A stretch of 64,000 bases of DNA. Source: Lunularia cruciata. Taxonomy: Eukaryota; Streptophyta; Marchantiopsida; Lunulariales; Lunulariaceae. The position numbers were made by a program, and so were the translations under genes. Under the pieces are notes generated by a model. That model was given only the letters and a program-made list of their open reading frames with translations, ran no database searches and had not been told where the DNA came from. The stretch is taken from positions 52,945,665-53,009,664 of the forward strand of contig OX419757.1 in NCBI GenBank assembly GCA_948567375.1, given 5' to 3'. Of the stretch, positions 22,980-33,897 are shown piece after piece. Within the stretch, counting starts at the first letter, position 1; every line of letters begins with the position of its first letter.

Positions 22980-23024
22980 TTCTGCCAAGAACTGCACTCC
23001 ATGTGAGTGCAGTTCTTGGCAGAA
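22980..23024. repeat. Perfect 19-bp inverted repeat, 7-nt loop
   Basis: TTCTGCCAAGAACTGCACT (22980-22998) and its exact reverse complement (23006-23024) flank CCATGTG. In such AT-rich decayed DNA a perfect 19-bp stem stands out. It could be a young hairpin element, a small-RNA precursor or a transposon terminus. Confidence 0.9.
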
Positions 23025-23329
23025 ATCTCCATAGTCGGCTTTCAAAATGGCTTTGGTTGTCCAAATGGTTCAAGAGGGATGCTCCGTAAACATATCATTG
23101 GTGTACTTTGGGATTTTGGCATTCCTTCAAAATTAGCTGGATAGTATAAGCACGTGCATTCTATACCTGCACCTACTTTTTGGCTGTTGTGGTGACAAGA
23201 AGAGTGAAGTCCAATTGTTGCTCGGAGCAATTACTTAGAAACAAAATCAGGTGGGCTGCTAAAAAAGTAGTTGCAGGTTGTTGAGGGTTTAGGTAATTAG
23301 ATCTATTGTTAGTGGAGAGATCCTTTTGA

Positions 23330-25020
23330 GTTTAGTAAGCCTCACCACTTTTCGGTTTAGTAAGCCGCACCATTGTCCTTCAACATCATTCTCACTTTCA
23401 ACAACACCTCAGTACACATCAGTTTGGAGTAGTTACACCTAGAGGATGTGAGGTTATATCTCTAGGCATTAGGGCACTCTAAGATATCCAGCCGGAGTGG
23501 ATTGTCCTACAAGTAGATGTTGAGAACATTTTTAATAGTGTCTCATGAGCATCCATCTTTAGAGAGCTTAAGGAGGCCGGTGGATCCTTGGCGAGTCTTA
23601 TTCCTTTTATGTGATCTTTTTATGGCTCTCTTGCTTCTCTTCACTACAAGCACAATTTTTCACAAGATATGGTTCTCCTACTTCCCTTTACTACAAGCAC
23701 GGTTGTTCACAAGAGGGAGTCACCATCTTGGAGTCCGTTATCGGTACACATCAGGGAGATCCTATAAGGGGACCCTTATTTACCATGGCTCACTTTAGAG
23801 CTCTCTTATCTACTACTTTGGCCATGCCAGGTTGTGTGTTTCCTCCTTGGTAGATGATACACACATCAGGCCTTGTAGATCAAATTAGGCAGGCCTTTGA
23901 CCACTTGACTACCGAGCTACATCTAGTAGACTTGAGAGTCAAGGTGTCAAAGTGCATGGCATGGTCCCCTTTAGGTATCCCTTTCTACCTTGAGTTTCCA
24001 AAGGGGTGTATCACATTTACATATGGACTATATGTTCTTGGAGTGCCAATAGGATCCGAGGATTTTGTCACACGTTTCTTAGACTCTGCCCTTGCAGAGG
24101 ATGTTTTCCATGTGGATGACCTTTTGTTACTAGGAGTTCCATACGTTGTATGTTGCACTTAGTATACTCTCCTCTAGTCTTGCTCGTCGACCAATTTACC
24201 TCTTCCACATAGTTCCTTCCTCCTTGACCTTCCTATTACATCTGAGAGCCTTTGATAGGAGGATTATGTGAGTCTTTGGTGATATTGTTGGACCATGGAC
24301 ATTTGAGTATGTAATAGCGGATTTGTCAAGTAGACAGACATCTCTACCAATCTCATGTGACGGGGTTGGCTTGTTATCTATGCAGGAGACAACACCTATA
24401 GCATTTTTGGGTAGTTGGACTCTCTTTGCACCCCTACCTTCTTCTCATTTTGTGGTTGTTGATAGGCCGGTTTTAGAGACTATGTGATAGAGATGGAAAA
24501 GGAATCCATTTCTCTCCATATGTTATTGCACCATACAAGAGATGGTCTATCCCAACGGGCATGTGAGGACCTTCTATCTTTTTCTTCACTATCATCAGAT
24601 TGGACTAGAGGTTTATAATCTCCCTTACAAGAGCATTAGAGTGAACATACGCTACATTCTCTCTTACTTGACTCGTCCATTCCTCAAGCTACTAGAGCAT
24701 GTCTTCCCTCTTGCTCCAGCAAGGGTGCAGGCTCTTGCATCCTAGCTCGACCATGCATTTGGGCATTTCGACTCGCACTACTCTTTCTCTATAGCGATGA
24801 GATTTTGCCTAGGTTTGGTCCATCCATTTGCATCTTCATTACTCACTTGTGAGTGTGGTTCTACACTAGATACAACAGCGGTCCATATGAAGCGGTGCCA
24901 TTTTTGGAGGACAAAGGATAGTTACCCATGATGTTATTAGGGACATAGTGTTTGTTATGGCACGAGAGAGTGGATACTTGGCTTGGACGGAGCATTAGTA
25001 TGCTTTGTAGATAACACGTG
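23330..25020 (+). mobile_element. Decayed LINE (non-LTR retrotransposon), reverse-transcriptase part
   Basis: Three-frame reading gives a broken reverse transcriptase. QFGVVTPRGCEV (~23421) is followed by LQVDVENIFNS (~23507, domain A with its catalytic Asp) and LVDDTHI (23847-23867, the catalytic DD of the YADD box). C-terminal of this is a putative zinc knuckle, LTCECGSTLDTTAVHMKRC (~24843-24899), as in many plant LINEs. Frameshifts and stops occur throughout, so it is inactive. No endonuclease domain or 5' end was found. A second fragment covering only the 3' part lies at 33240-33830. Confidence 0.8.
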
Positions 25021-25030
25021 TCAGGGCAAT

Positions 25031-25284
25031 ATCGGATGTCGTGGTTACAAATACTACTCATGAGAGTGAGAGTGAGAGTGGTACACTTTGCGCCAAGGGT
25101 ACCACTCCCACTCTCATACTTTATAGCATATTTTAGATAGCGTGGGTCCATTGCTCTGATAGCGGATGTCGTGATTACGGACACTACTCATGAGAGTGAG
25201 AGTGGTACCCTTTGCACCAAGAGTACCACTCTCACTCTCATACTTTGTAGCATATTTTAGACAGCATGTGTCCATTGCTCTAAG
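25031..25284 (+). repeat. Tandem duplication, each unit holding a long inverted repeat
   Basis: Unit 1 (25031-25160) and unit 2 (25161-25284) both run from CGGATGTCGTG to CCATTGCTCTGA/A. In unit 2, ATGAGAGTGAGAGTGGTAC (25190-25208) is perfectly complementary to 25223-25241 across a 14-base loop. Unit 1 has a near-perfect version with an extra GAGAGT. Confidence 0.88.
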
Positions 25285-25600
25285 GAGTGAAATGGCTGGT
25301 GCAATCCATAGAAGAGCAATCACACTAGGTGATGTTTCTTCCTATACTCTAGTTGTTTGTAGACCGTTGGACTTGCATAGCTCGGTTATCTTAGGTTGGA
25401 CTTGCATAGCTCGGATATCTTAGGTGCAATAGGGCAGATTTCTCATATCAACTCTATAACTCTATTGGAACTTAGCTCCATTTTACTTTTTTTCGTCTCA
25501 CCCTTGTACTGGCTTGATGGGGTCTTCCCATCCTTTGTGTTTTCTACACGGTCTACCCTTTTACTTTGATGGGGATCTCCTACCAACGCATGAGAAGATC
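25285..25600 (+). repeat. Dispersed sequence downstream of the LINE, partner of 17038-17410
   Basis: It matches 17100-17410 in order. It includes a ~30-bp local duplication (GGACTTGCATAGCTCGG at ~25370 and ~25396). Its position just after the LINE fragment suggests a 3' UTR of that element, but no poly-A end is clear. Confidence 0.6.
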
Positions 25601-25656
25601 AAGTTGGTCTTCCATTCCCCTTTGAGGATTGAGTATAATGACACTACTCAAATTGC

Positions 25657-28440
25657 TTCGAGGAGTGGGCTGCAAAAGAGTTGGACAAATTGATACACAT
25701 TGTTGCCGTTAAAATCCAGAAATCAGAACCAGATTTCTTTCAGCAACTAGATTTTCAGGAATTTGAGAGAGATCTTTCTTGAAGTTCCTCTGTAACCATT
25801 ATCAGGCGGATGACAACGGAAATTTCAGCTGCAAACCTATTGCAGTTGAGACACTGGGAGCTGAGTGGGCGTGAGGAGTTCAAAGACTTCTCTGAAGGGA
25901 GCTCATCTGATTTCTCTCTTTTGCTGCAATCAAGGAAGTCCACATCTAGCTTCTGTCATTGGTTGATACACCACGGTTCCGAGAAAAGAGCGTCACTATG
26001 CGGTGCCCTTCGCTCTGGTTAAACGTGATGTCGACAGTCAGATCCATTCTCGTCCAAGTAGTTTGGATCACCCGGTGTTAGAATAGTTCATGACGACAAC
26101 TTCCTCATAGAAGAACTTGTACGGAGAAATTGAGGACTATAGAAACTATCATCTTTCTCATTGGGCAACGGAGTTTCACAGACGATGTAATAAAGCTACT
26201 TCGCGGTACTGTGTTTGACAGACTCCTAGATCCAGAGCTCACATCTCCTCCTAGGTAGCCGCGACAAGGTCTCAATTTCTTCGCGAATTGCAAAATGAAG
26301 AGATGGAATTGTGGAGGAATCAGGTTCTGTATGAAAAGATGTGTTGGTACAGTGAATTGAATAGTTTTGCCGAAGAAAACTTCTCAGATAGAAGGGGGAA
26401 TAGAATGTTCCTTCTCGTTTCCGGATTGATTTGACTGGATTCATGAAAGGAGGAGCAGAAGCAGAGGATGTAGGGTGGCCACTTTGGTCGGTTATTTCAT
26501 GAGCTTACCGCTGGAAACCCATCTAGCCTTTGTAGGCGACCTGCTAGAGAAAGGTAATACCTATGTCACTGTCCTTGACGGATTGTGGCAAGCACCAATG
26601 CTTCACAGAAACAAGCTCGTAAGTCACGCTCGTTCAAGGAGCTCATTGCCAATCACGAACAGACGATTCGGATGATTTTTCCTCCAAAGTTTACAGGTAC
26701 CCTCCAGAAGCAGATGTTCAACTGGGAGCAACCCGCGTCGCTGAACGAACAGATGGAGAATATCAATATTCTGACCCACTCTTAGTTAAAAATACTTCAC
26801 ATGAAGCTTCAGAAACTTCAGAAAGGTGACGAACTGCACATTCTGGAACAGGTTACGACTCTTACCTAGAAACCTCTTTTAGAGATTCCAGCAGATTGGG
26901 AGAGTCTTACTGGACAAGTAGGTTTTGAGAGATTCTTGATTGCAGCACAGGAGCTGAGCAAGACTGTCTACTCAGAGTTGATACCTCGGTAGTTTGACTC
27001 CTGCAGAGGATCTGGTAATACTAGCATGGACAATGCTCGAAAAGTTATGAAGAATGCTCTGGGAACTAGACCCGATGTGATTTGTGAGATTGCTATGAGG
27101 TATAGTTTTAACACTTAAGTTGCCGCAACACGTGCGGAATTTGGAAGCAAGGGGAGTCTTAAAGAGTGCTGGTTTGCAGAACGGGGAAAACAAGGGGGTA
27201 ACCCAAGATAAGATCTGGGATGAGGTTGAAGTTTTGGTGACGAAGAAGATTGGGACAGTGCAGGACCATCTTGTTAAACACACGCGCCACGAAGAAGTTG
27301 ATTAGTCGGTTGAGATTTCTGATCACCAGCACCTCACTGAGACTGGAGAAATTTACAACCGTAACCTCCGCCATACGATATATATCTCATGGAGCAGAGG
27401 CTGAACGTTCCAAGCATATCAACGCTCTTGTAGAACTCCGAAACGAGCTTCCCCACTATACAGGCCAAGTGAACAAGTAAGAAGACAAACCTAATGTAAT
27501 ACTTTAGATTGTTTCTCATCTTACTGAATTTAAGTATTCTTTCACTTATCTACTCCATAACAAGTGGTTAAATGACGTTCAGGTACAGGAGTTGATTTGG
27601 AGAAGAATTGGAGAGAATTTTAAACACTCGATACAGGTTGACACATTGGAGTTTGTCAAGAACAACTACTGGGAAATAAGCTTTCCAAGAGGATGAGACA
27701 TGATTCTGAAGCGACTCCCTTATGTTGAAATTTAGTACCAGACAGAAATTGAGTGCAGGTAGATTGGATTGAAGTTGTACAAGTTCGACAGTACCAAGAC
27801 TCTCCCGACACTTCTTGCATTCCATCTGCACGAAAGCCAAGTGCTGCCTGCCAGCAAGGGAAATGTTGCGAATTCTCTTATAGAGGATCTCTGGATTGAT
27901 TATCCCTGCGAAGGGTCAACATGAACGTGTTGGACATGTTTATCAACAGGTAAAATCAGCGGATCTCCGTTGGTCGCGGAGTTTGTGATATAAAGCAGTC
28001 TAAAAACATACAATCTTGCTCGGTCTCACTTATCAACTTCACTCCAACTTTTCGTGCAATGTACTCATTACCAAATGGAGATATGCTTTCCGCAGTGCAG
28101 ACGGTACTGACCTGTTGAGGGACTAACAGTTATGCAAGCTTTTGTTCATTAGTGAAGTATAACACTAGATCGACAGTGACAAGTACTTGACTTTTTAACT
28201 TCCAAACTGGCAACACATTGCTGTTGGATCAAGAGATAATCCCAATAGCTACGTGGCCAGATGGTTTCACACGAGCATAAGGTGGACATTCACCGCTAAT
28301 TGCCAGGTGGCAGAGATTGTTCGACATACCTGCAAAGTGTAAAGTTCATTTCTTGGCTACCTGGAAGAACTATAATTTTGGGTGCAACTGACCTTACTTC
28401 CAGATGAAACTCATAAACAGAAGATGACCGAATTCTCTCA
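25657..28440 (+). pseudogene. Unidentified long coding relic with mainly TAG stops
   Basis: The translation stays protein-like for ~2.8 kb in long blocks: frame starting 25657 to ~25970 (FEEWAAKELDKLIHIV...), then one frame from ~25980 to ~27200 (HYAVPFALVKRDVDS..., ELWRNQVLYEKMCWYSEL..., DWESLTGQVGFERFLIAAQE...), a third to ~27350, a fourth from ~27250 to 27920 (WLNDVQVQELIWRRIG..., LLAFHLHESQVLPASKGN...), and a fifth to ~28440. In-frame stops are few and mostly TAG (26084, 26108, 26252, 26783, 26867, 26990, 27505, 27733, 27760), with TAA at 27116 and 27478 and TGA at 26432 and 27694. Nearly all could come from CAG, CAA or CGA by one C-to-T change. I do not recognise the protein; it may be an endogenous virus, an unusual transposon or a dead host gene. 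The block from 26435 to 26585 reads best in a different frame (LPLETHLAFVGDLLEKGN), so some indels exist. Confidence 0.6.
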
Positions 28441-29087
28441 TCAAGAACAGTAATAAGTTTGGCAGAGAATCTTAAATCTGAGCTTTTTGACTAGCATCAC
28501 CCAGTTGCGCTCCTTGGGACAAAATTAATTCAACGTTCAAATTATTAGTCTTGCAAAAGTTAGTACAAGGAGAGTCGAGCCAGAGCTGCAAAATATCTGG
28601 TGTACTAATCGCAAAGCCCATGAGACATGTGACCTTCACTGAGCTCTTCCACGAAACATGATATCTTTGACGCACGTATTTCAGGGTGGAACTATGAACA
28701 ACCGTACGTTTACCACTATATACTAAAGTCTAACCTACGTACACTACCATGGCCAACATGACTCTTCTGTTCAAGTCCTGTACATAACCGCGTAGACCAT
28801 GGCACTAAGTTGTGGCAACTCTACTGATCTTCAACACTTATGCTACAGGCATCTCTGGATAATTCTTCGCAATCCATTCCTCCCGCAGGAAGAAATCGCA
28901 TTTCGCTTGTTCAGTCCAAACGCTTCACTTCCCTTTGGAACGCGAGGCTCCGGCAGTCGTTGGAAGTGCAGCCCGCGGTTTGGAACGTAAACTTGAACCT
29001 GCAGCCGCCCTTGTAAAGATTAACGATATCCATTCCATCTCCGTCTTATTAGAAATGAAATGTAATATTTATCGTGATGGTTCATCG

Positions 29088-32000
29088 TTATGTGGAGCGG
29101 AAGTTACCACCAGTTGATGGTAGAGCAGCTCGTGAACCTGAACTGGACCCTGCGCATCCAGCAAATTTTTCCGAAGTGACTTCAGCAAAAAAAATTCAGC
29201 TTTGTGTTTCCAGTTCAAATTGTACTCATATAGTCGTTTCAGTGAGTCCTCCAAAATAATTGAGCGGCATACAAGGAACCCATCTTGTGCAGCTATGTAG
29301 CTTACCGTGCCGTTGCGAAGAGCTTTTGTATTTTGGAAAGCTTTTCTCCGCTCGTGCTTCCCACGTCTTCTCAAAAGCTTGTACTTCATCTGGACAGATA
29401 TGCAAAAGTAGCCTTAATTGGTTGGTTCTTCTGATGCTTCACGAGATGGATGGAAAATTGCGAGTAACAGCAAGACAAGGCTTACCTTGTCCAAGATTGT
29501 GCAAGGTTTCCAGTTTCTCTTCCCGGCCTTCTGCATTCCTTTTCCGCGTCGTCGCCCTTCCCTGTACAATTCTCACAAGGTCACATATAGAACTCAAATC
29601 ATTTTACAAGACGAATGCTCGAGGGTATGTGCATTCAGCGAACAGGTCCCACAACAACTGAAACCAAGTGCAAAAACCTACTAAAAAAGTATGGCTTCAG
29701 AGCAGAAAATACCTTATCCCCCAGGCCATGCAAAACCTTATGGCTCTCCTTCCCAGAGTTCATATCCTTCTCTTGGTGTTGCTCTTCAAATACCTGGCCA
29801 CTCCAAAATATTTGAAGCTATTTAGATTATCTGCTGTGATCTCTGAGGGAATACAATCAGATAGAATTCAGACCAACTTCAGACACTCTTAATGATACTC
29901 GTCACTCCACCAAATTAATTCATTACTCGCCGAATCAATCACCAAGTTATGTGGTAAGTGGTACTAAATACCGTACCCCATCTGGTGCAACTCTCCGACT
30001 GGAATGAGCAGCATAATAAGGGCCATTGGGTCCACCGTAGGTAACAGAGGAGCTTTGGTAGGAGTATGCACGAACTGGGGTGTTGGTCGCTCGGATGTTT
30101 GATCCCGTATTTGAACTCCTCAAACGGTTGGCAGGAGGACTAGCAGGCTCATACCGGGTAATATCTGCAATAATCCAACCAAGGAGGATCAGTGGCTAAG
30201 TTGAGCAAGATGGTGGATGCAGTTCGCATCCCATTAGGAATAAGACAGATCCATTAGACTTCTTCGTCAGGATGACCATGTAGTCACATCTTCGGTCATG
30301 AACAGGGCAGACCTTCACGAGATGTTTAAACGAGATGCTGGGCATTGCACTGTATCAAGATGTGATTAGTTGCGATGTCTTATTGGACAACAAAGAGCGC
30401 TTCTCCACCCGAAATAGGCTATGCCGACCCTGGATATACCGTTCGTAAACACAAAGTAACTGTACGTTTGAATTTCAAGCAGCCAGAACAATGCCACCCA
30501 ACTGTGGATGACTGTGATGATCACGAGGGAGTGAAACTTGACGTGATGTTTGAACATTAGTACAACTAAACAGTATATCAGTGTGGAACTCTCAGCATTT
30601 CACAATTCCCTGGCGGAAGTGAATGGTAACACGATCGATCAAAGTAAAGCTATCGAGTAAACTGCAAAAATATGAGAAACAGTAGATAGTTGTACGAGCA
30701 CTAGCCTTCTACTTCCTTCACCTAGCCAAGATCATATATCATTACCTGTTGTTTTGCCTTCATCGTCTTCTGGATGCTCAACAATCGGCTCTTGATTTGA
30801 CCTGGGTCCAGCATTTCCTCCGTCATCATGATCATCCGGGAGCTCTTCAATATGGACACCCCTTCGACCTCCTTCCTGCTGCACCGAAGGATATTTATTC
30901 CAATGAGGCTCAAAGAAGTATAACCCTATTTACTCCCACGCAAGTATGCATTGTTTCAAGTAGAGTTCTGTGAAATGCCAAACAATCCTGATCTCCACTT
31001 TGACTTAACAAAGATAGAAAGATCAAGATAATAAACAGTAGAAAATTATCACTGGAAAACAAGCTCTTATGAAAATATTTGGCATTACTAGTACACAAAT
31101 TAGTATTGAAAATTTTGTCAACGGAGGACCTTATTTCTTTGAAACCAACATGGTATCATCTCTCCCAGAATTGACGTAAAATACTACGATTCGGTTCCTT
31201 TTACATGAGGTTAACTCATGACAATAAATGTAACAAAGCATTGTTTAAGAGTCAAGAGCGAACGGGCACCAAAAGGAGGATATGACTTGTTCTTCAATCA
31301 TATAAATACGGTACAGAAAAGTTCACTCTAGCGCATCTGGCATTTAGAGCATCCCCAGTTTCCAGTATGAATCCAGACTTGTCAGTGCCAACACATGTTT
31401 GGAGCGCTACAGTGAAGTGGAGCTACAACTTAATAGAACGACCATATTATAGAAAACAGAAATTTGTTACACAGCACCACGAAGGTTACTCCAAGATCAT
31501 CGCAACCTTCCTTAATTGTACTCCATAACCACAATCGTATTAGCAATAGCTTTTACAATTCACAACAAAAGGTCGACCATTCGAGCAGAAAGAATAGGGT
31601 AATCCAAAGATTAATGTACTTCAAAGTGCCACCCTATAATCGGCAATCCGTGTCCTCTGCAGAGAGAGGAAATTTCCCAACCAGGCCTGCGTTGTGTCCT
31701 TTCTAAGAGAGAACTCACGCCTTATTACGATGGAAATGACACGAGAAGTAGCACAATGGTCGTAACAGAGAAAACTTACCGGTGGCGGATTGTAAGGTCT
31801 CTCATCGATTGGAATTCCTCGCTGAAAATTGCCATGCGAAGAATGAGCTCCTATACCCGGATGAGGGAACAACCCTTGGCCGAAGAAACCACTCGGTCCA
31901 AACAGGCTCCCAGTATTACCAAAAAGGCTTCCGAACGGCCGAGTAAAAAACGGATCGCTGAAAAACGGATCATTTTCGAACATATCAGTCAAGAAACCCG

Positions 32001-32103
32001 GCCTGCCACCAAATCCTGCAAAAGGATCCGGAAACCCTTGAATTCCACCACCTCCCGCGGCACGAACATTATTTCCTCGTCCATCCCTACCTGATGGCTG
32101 CAT
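29088..32103 (-). CDS. Myeloid leukemia factor (MLF)-like protein, seven exons
   Basis: Joined on the minus strand: 32103-31780, 30878-30746, 30164-29977, 29793-29713, 29561-29486, 29389-29306 and 29149-29088 (stop TAA). Total 948 bases, 315 residues; every junction is GT...AG and in phase, for example donor CCG|GTAAGT at 31779 and acceptor TTGCAG|AT at 30165. Exon 1 (108 codons) gives the Gly/Phe-rich plant MLF N-terminus with FFSDPFFTRPFGSLF. Exon 2 has HIEELPDD and EPIVEHPEDD, exon 3 YSYQSSSVTYGGPNGPYY, exon 4 KESHKVLHGLGDK, exon 5 TTRKRNAEG and LETLHNLG, exon 6 FEKTWEARAEK, and exon 7 a Ser/Gly tail. These are the MLF-family landmarks in the right order. Plant function is poorly known; animal MLF is linked to chaperone and transcription roles. 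The exon 2 acceptor could instead lie 18 or more bases upstream in the same phase (TTTGAG|CCT). The reading frame is intact and looks expressed. Confidence 0.93.
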
Positions 32104-33235
32104 TTTCCCTAAATCTTCCTCCCTATCTACAGCTCTTCGTCTGCGGCGGCCAATTCTCCTTCCTACAAAACCTGTTCTCCTTCCACCACCTCTGCGAATT
32201 CAACACTAGAATTCCGCTTCACTTGTGAAGCTCCGCTGATCAACCCTCTCCTGCCTTTACCTCGATTCTTCACCAAAATCGACCGACACAGCACCCCAGA
32301 AAAGCACGATCGGAGCTCCTGTCGACAGAAATCAATGCCTCGCGCTTCCCCGGATCCAAGACGCAAATTGAAAAACCTTCTCGCACGAATGTGTAGATCT
32401 CTCCCGAAACTCTGAAAGCTGGAGAGAAAGAGCTCCAGGGGAAAAAGGTAGAGGAGTACTCTCTTCCAATCCTAACCGTCCAATTTCCAAATCGTTTCGC
32501 CCTAATTTAAACGTGACACTCGGTAATAAATAAATAAATTTTATTATTTTAATTGTGAAAAATATCCTAACGAAGACAAGGGCGCCCGCCTAAAAAATGA
32601 AGGATGGGCAAACCCCCATCACGCCGTACAAGAGAGAGATGGAAAAGGATCCGAAAGAGAGAATATAGATACTCGATAACACATAGCGGAAAGCGATCCA
32701 CCCACCCAGGAGAGAAAAATATCGCAAGGCCTTACCAATCCAGACAAGATAAAACCCAACATGTAAGATGCGGCTGCCGCTTGAACGTAATAGTAAACCT
32801 GTACGTTTCCAGCCACAAACTAGTCACGGTTTCTGACGTGGGGGGCAGCTGGTGACATGGAGAACGTGAAAGGTTCTCCACTCGTCGTTATCATTCTTTG
32901 ACTGCATGCGGGGTAGCTGATCTGGACGAAACCATCACTGGCATTGGTGGGGATGAAACCATCACTGGCACATGGGCTACACGGTTTAGCCCATAGGCAT
33001 CTTCACAGTCTGCATGGTTTGTGGTCTGCACTTTCTGCGTTGTCGCATTTGCAATCCTTCTATACTAGTAACGTAAGGTGGAAGAATCTACGTCTGTGTT
33101 GCGGCCCATACATTCCATGATCCGACAATCTTTGTTGGAATAAGTTTGTCGACCGATCCAAGGCATGGTCTTCGTAATATTATTACCATTTTAGACTATA
33201 ATAAAGACCATTGAGTAAGCTCCTCGGATTGAGCC
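32104..33235. promoter_or_regulatory. MLF 5' UTR, promoter and intergenic spacer
   Basis: 32104-32480 is pyrimidine-rich on + (purine-rich on the MLF strand) and is the likely 5' UTR and core promoter. The MLF start context is GGGAAAATGC. Beyond it no gene was found; a short duplicate (GATGAAACCATCACTGGCA-like) occurs near 32925-32970. Confidence 0.5.
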
Positions 33236-33239
33236 CTAT

Positions 33240-33830
33240 AAACACATACTCTCTTATATTCTCTTAATAGTACCTATGGACGCTATCTATGGAAGAGATT
33301 GCCCCTACTGCATTATGACTAGTTGTGTTCTCTAGGCACCTCTACTTTCTTCTCCGTTTGTGATGCTTGATAGGCCAATTTTGGAGAGTTATGTGATAGA
33401 TGTGGAGGGGTGATCCATTTCTCTCTAGATGTTATTGCAGCAGACAAGAGATAGTATATCTCCGTGTGCATGCAAGGATCTTCTATTTTTTGTTTCACTA
33501 TTGTCAAATTGGACTAGAGATTTACAGTCTTCTTAGATAAAACGACAATGTGAGAATATGCGACATTCTTTCTTAGTTGACTCGTCCATTCCTCAAGCTA
33601 CTAAGCACGTCTTTGCTCTTGCTTGGGCGAGGGTGCATGCTCTTGTATCCTAGCTCGATTGGGGCATTCCAACTCTCACTAGCTACTTCCTCTATAGCGA
33701 TGAGGTTTCACATAGGTTTGGTACACCCCATCTGCATCTTCATTACTCACTTGTGAGTATGGTTCTACACTAGATGTAGCAACGGTCCATGTGACAAGGT
33801 GTCCTTTTGGATGTCAAAGGACTTTTGAAG
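33240..33830 (+). mobile_element. LINE 3' fragment
   Basis: It aligns with ~24290-24905 of the LINE at 23330-25020 (shared TTGACTCGTCCATTCCTCAAGC, CTATAGCGATGAG, CATTACTCACTTGTGAGT). The zinc-knuckle reading is LTCEYGSTLDVATVHVTRC, with one Cys changed to Tyr. Only the C-terminal part is present, as expected for 5'-truncated LINE copies. Element A1 starts just to its right. Confidence 0.75.
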
Positions 33831-33897
33831 CAATACCTTGATGAATACGTGAGGAAACATAATGTTGGTAGTATTCTACATTTGTGATCACAATGTT

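Noticed and set aside
25657..28440. TAG read as glutamine (alternative genetic code or readthrough)
   Set aside because: TAA and TGA stops and frame changes also occur, and the intact genes in the window use standard stops. C-to-T decay explains the pattern more simply.
30375..30560. 61-codon + strand frame inside MLF intron 2
   Set aside because: Antisense to the gene, no recognisable domain, and of a length expected by chance.
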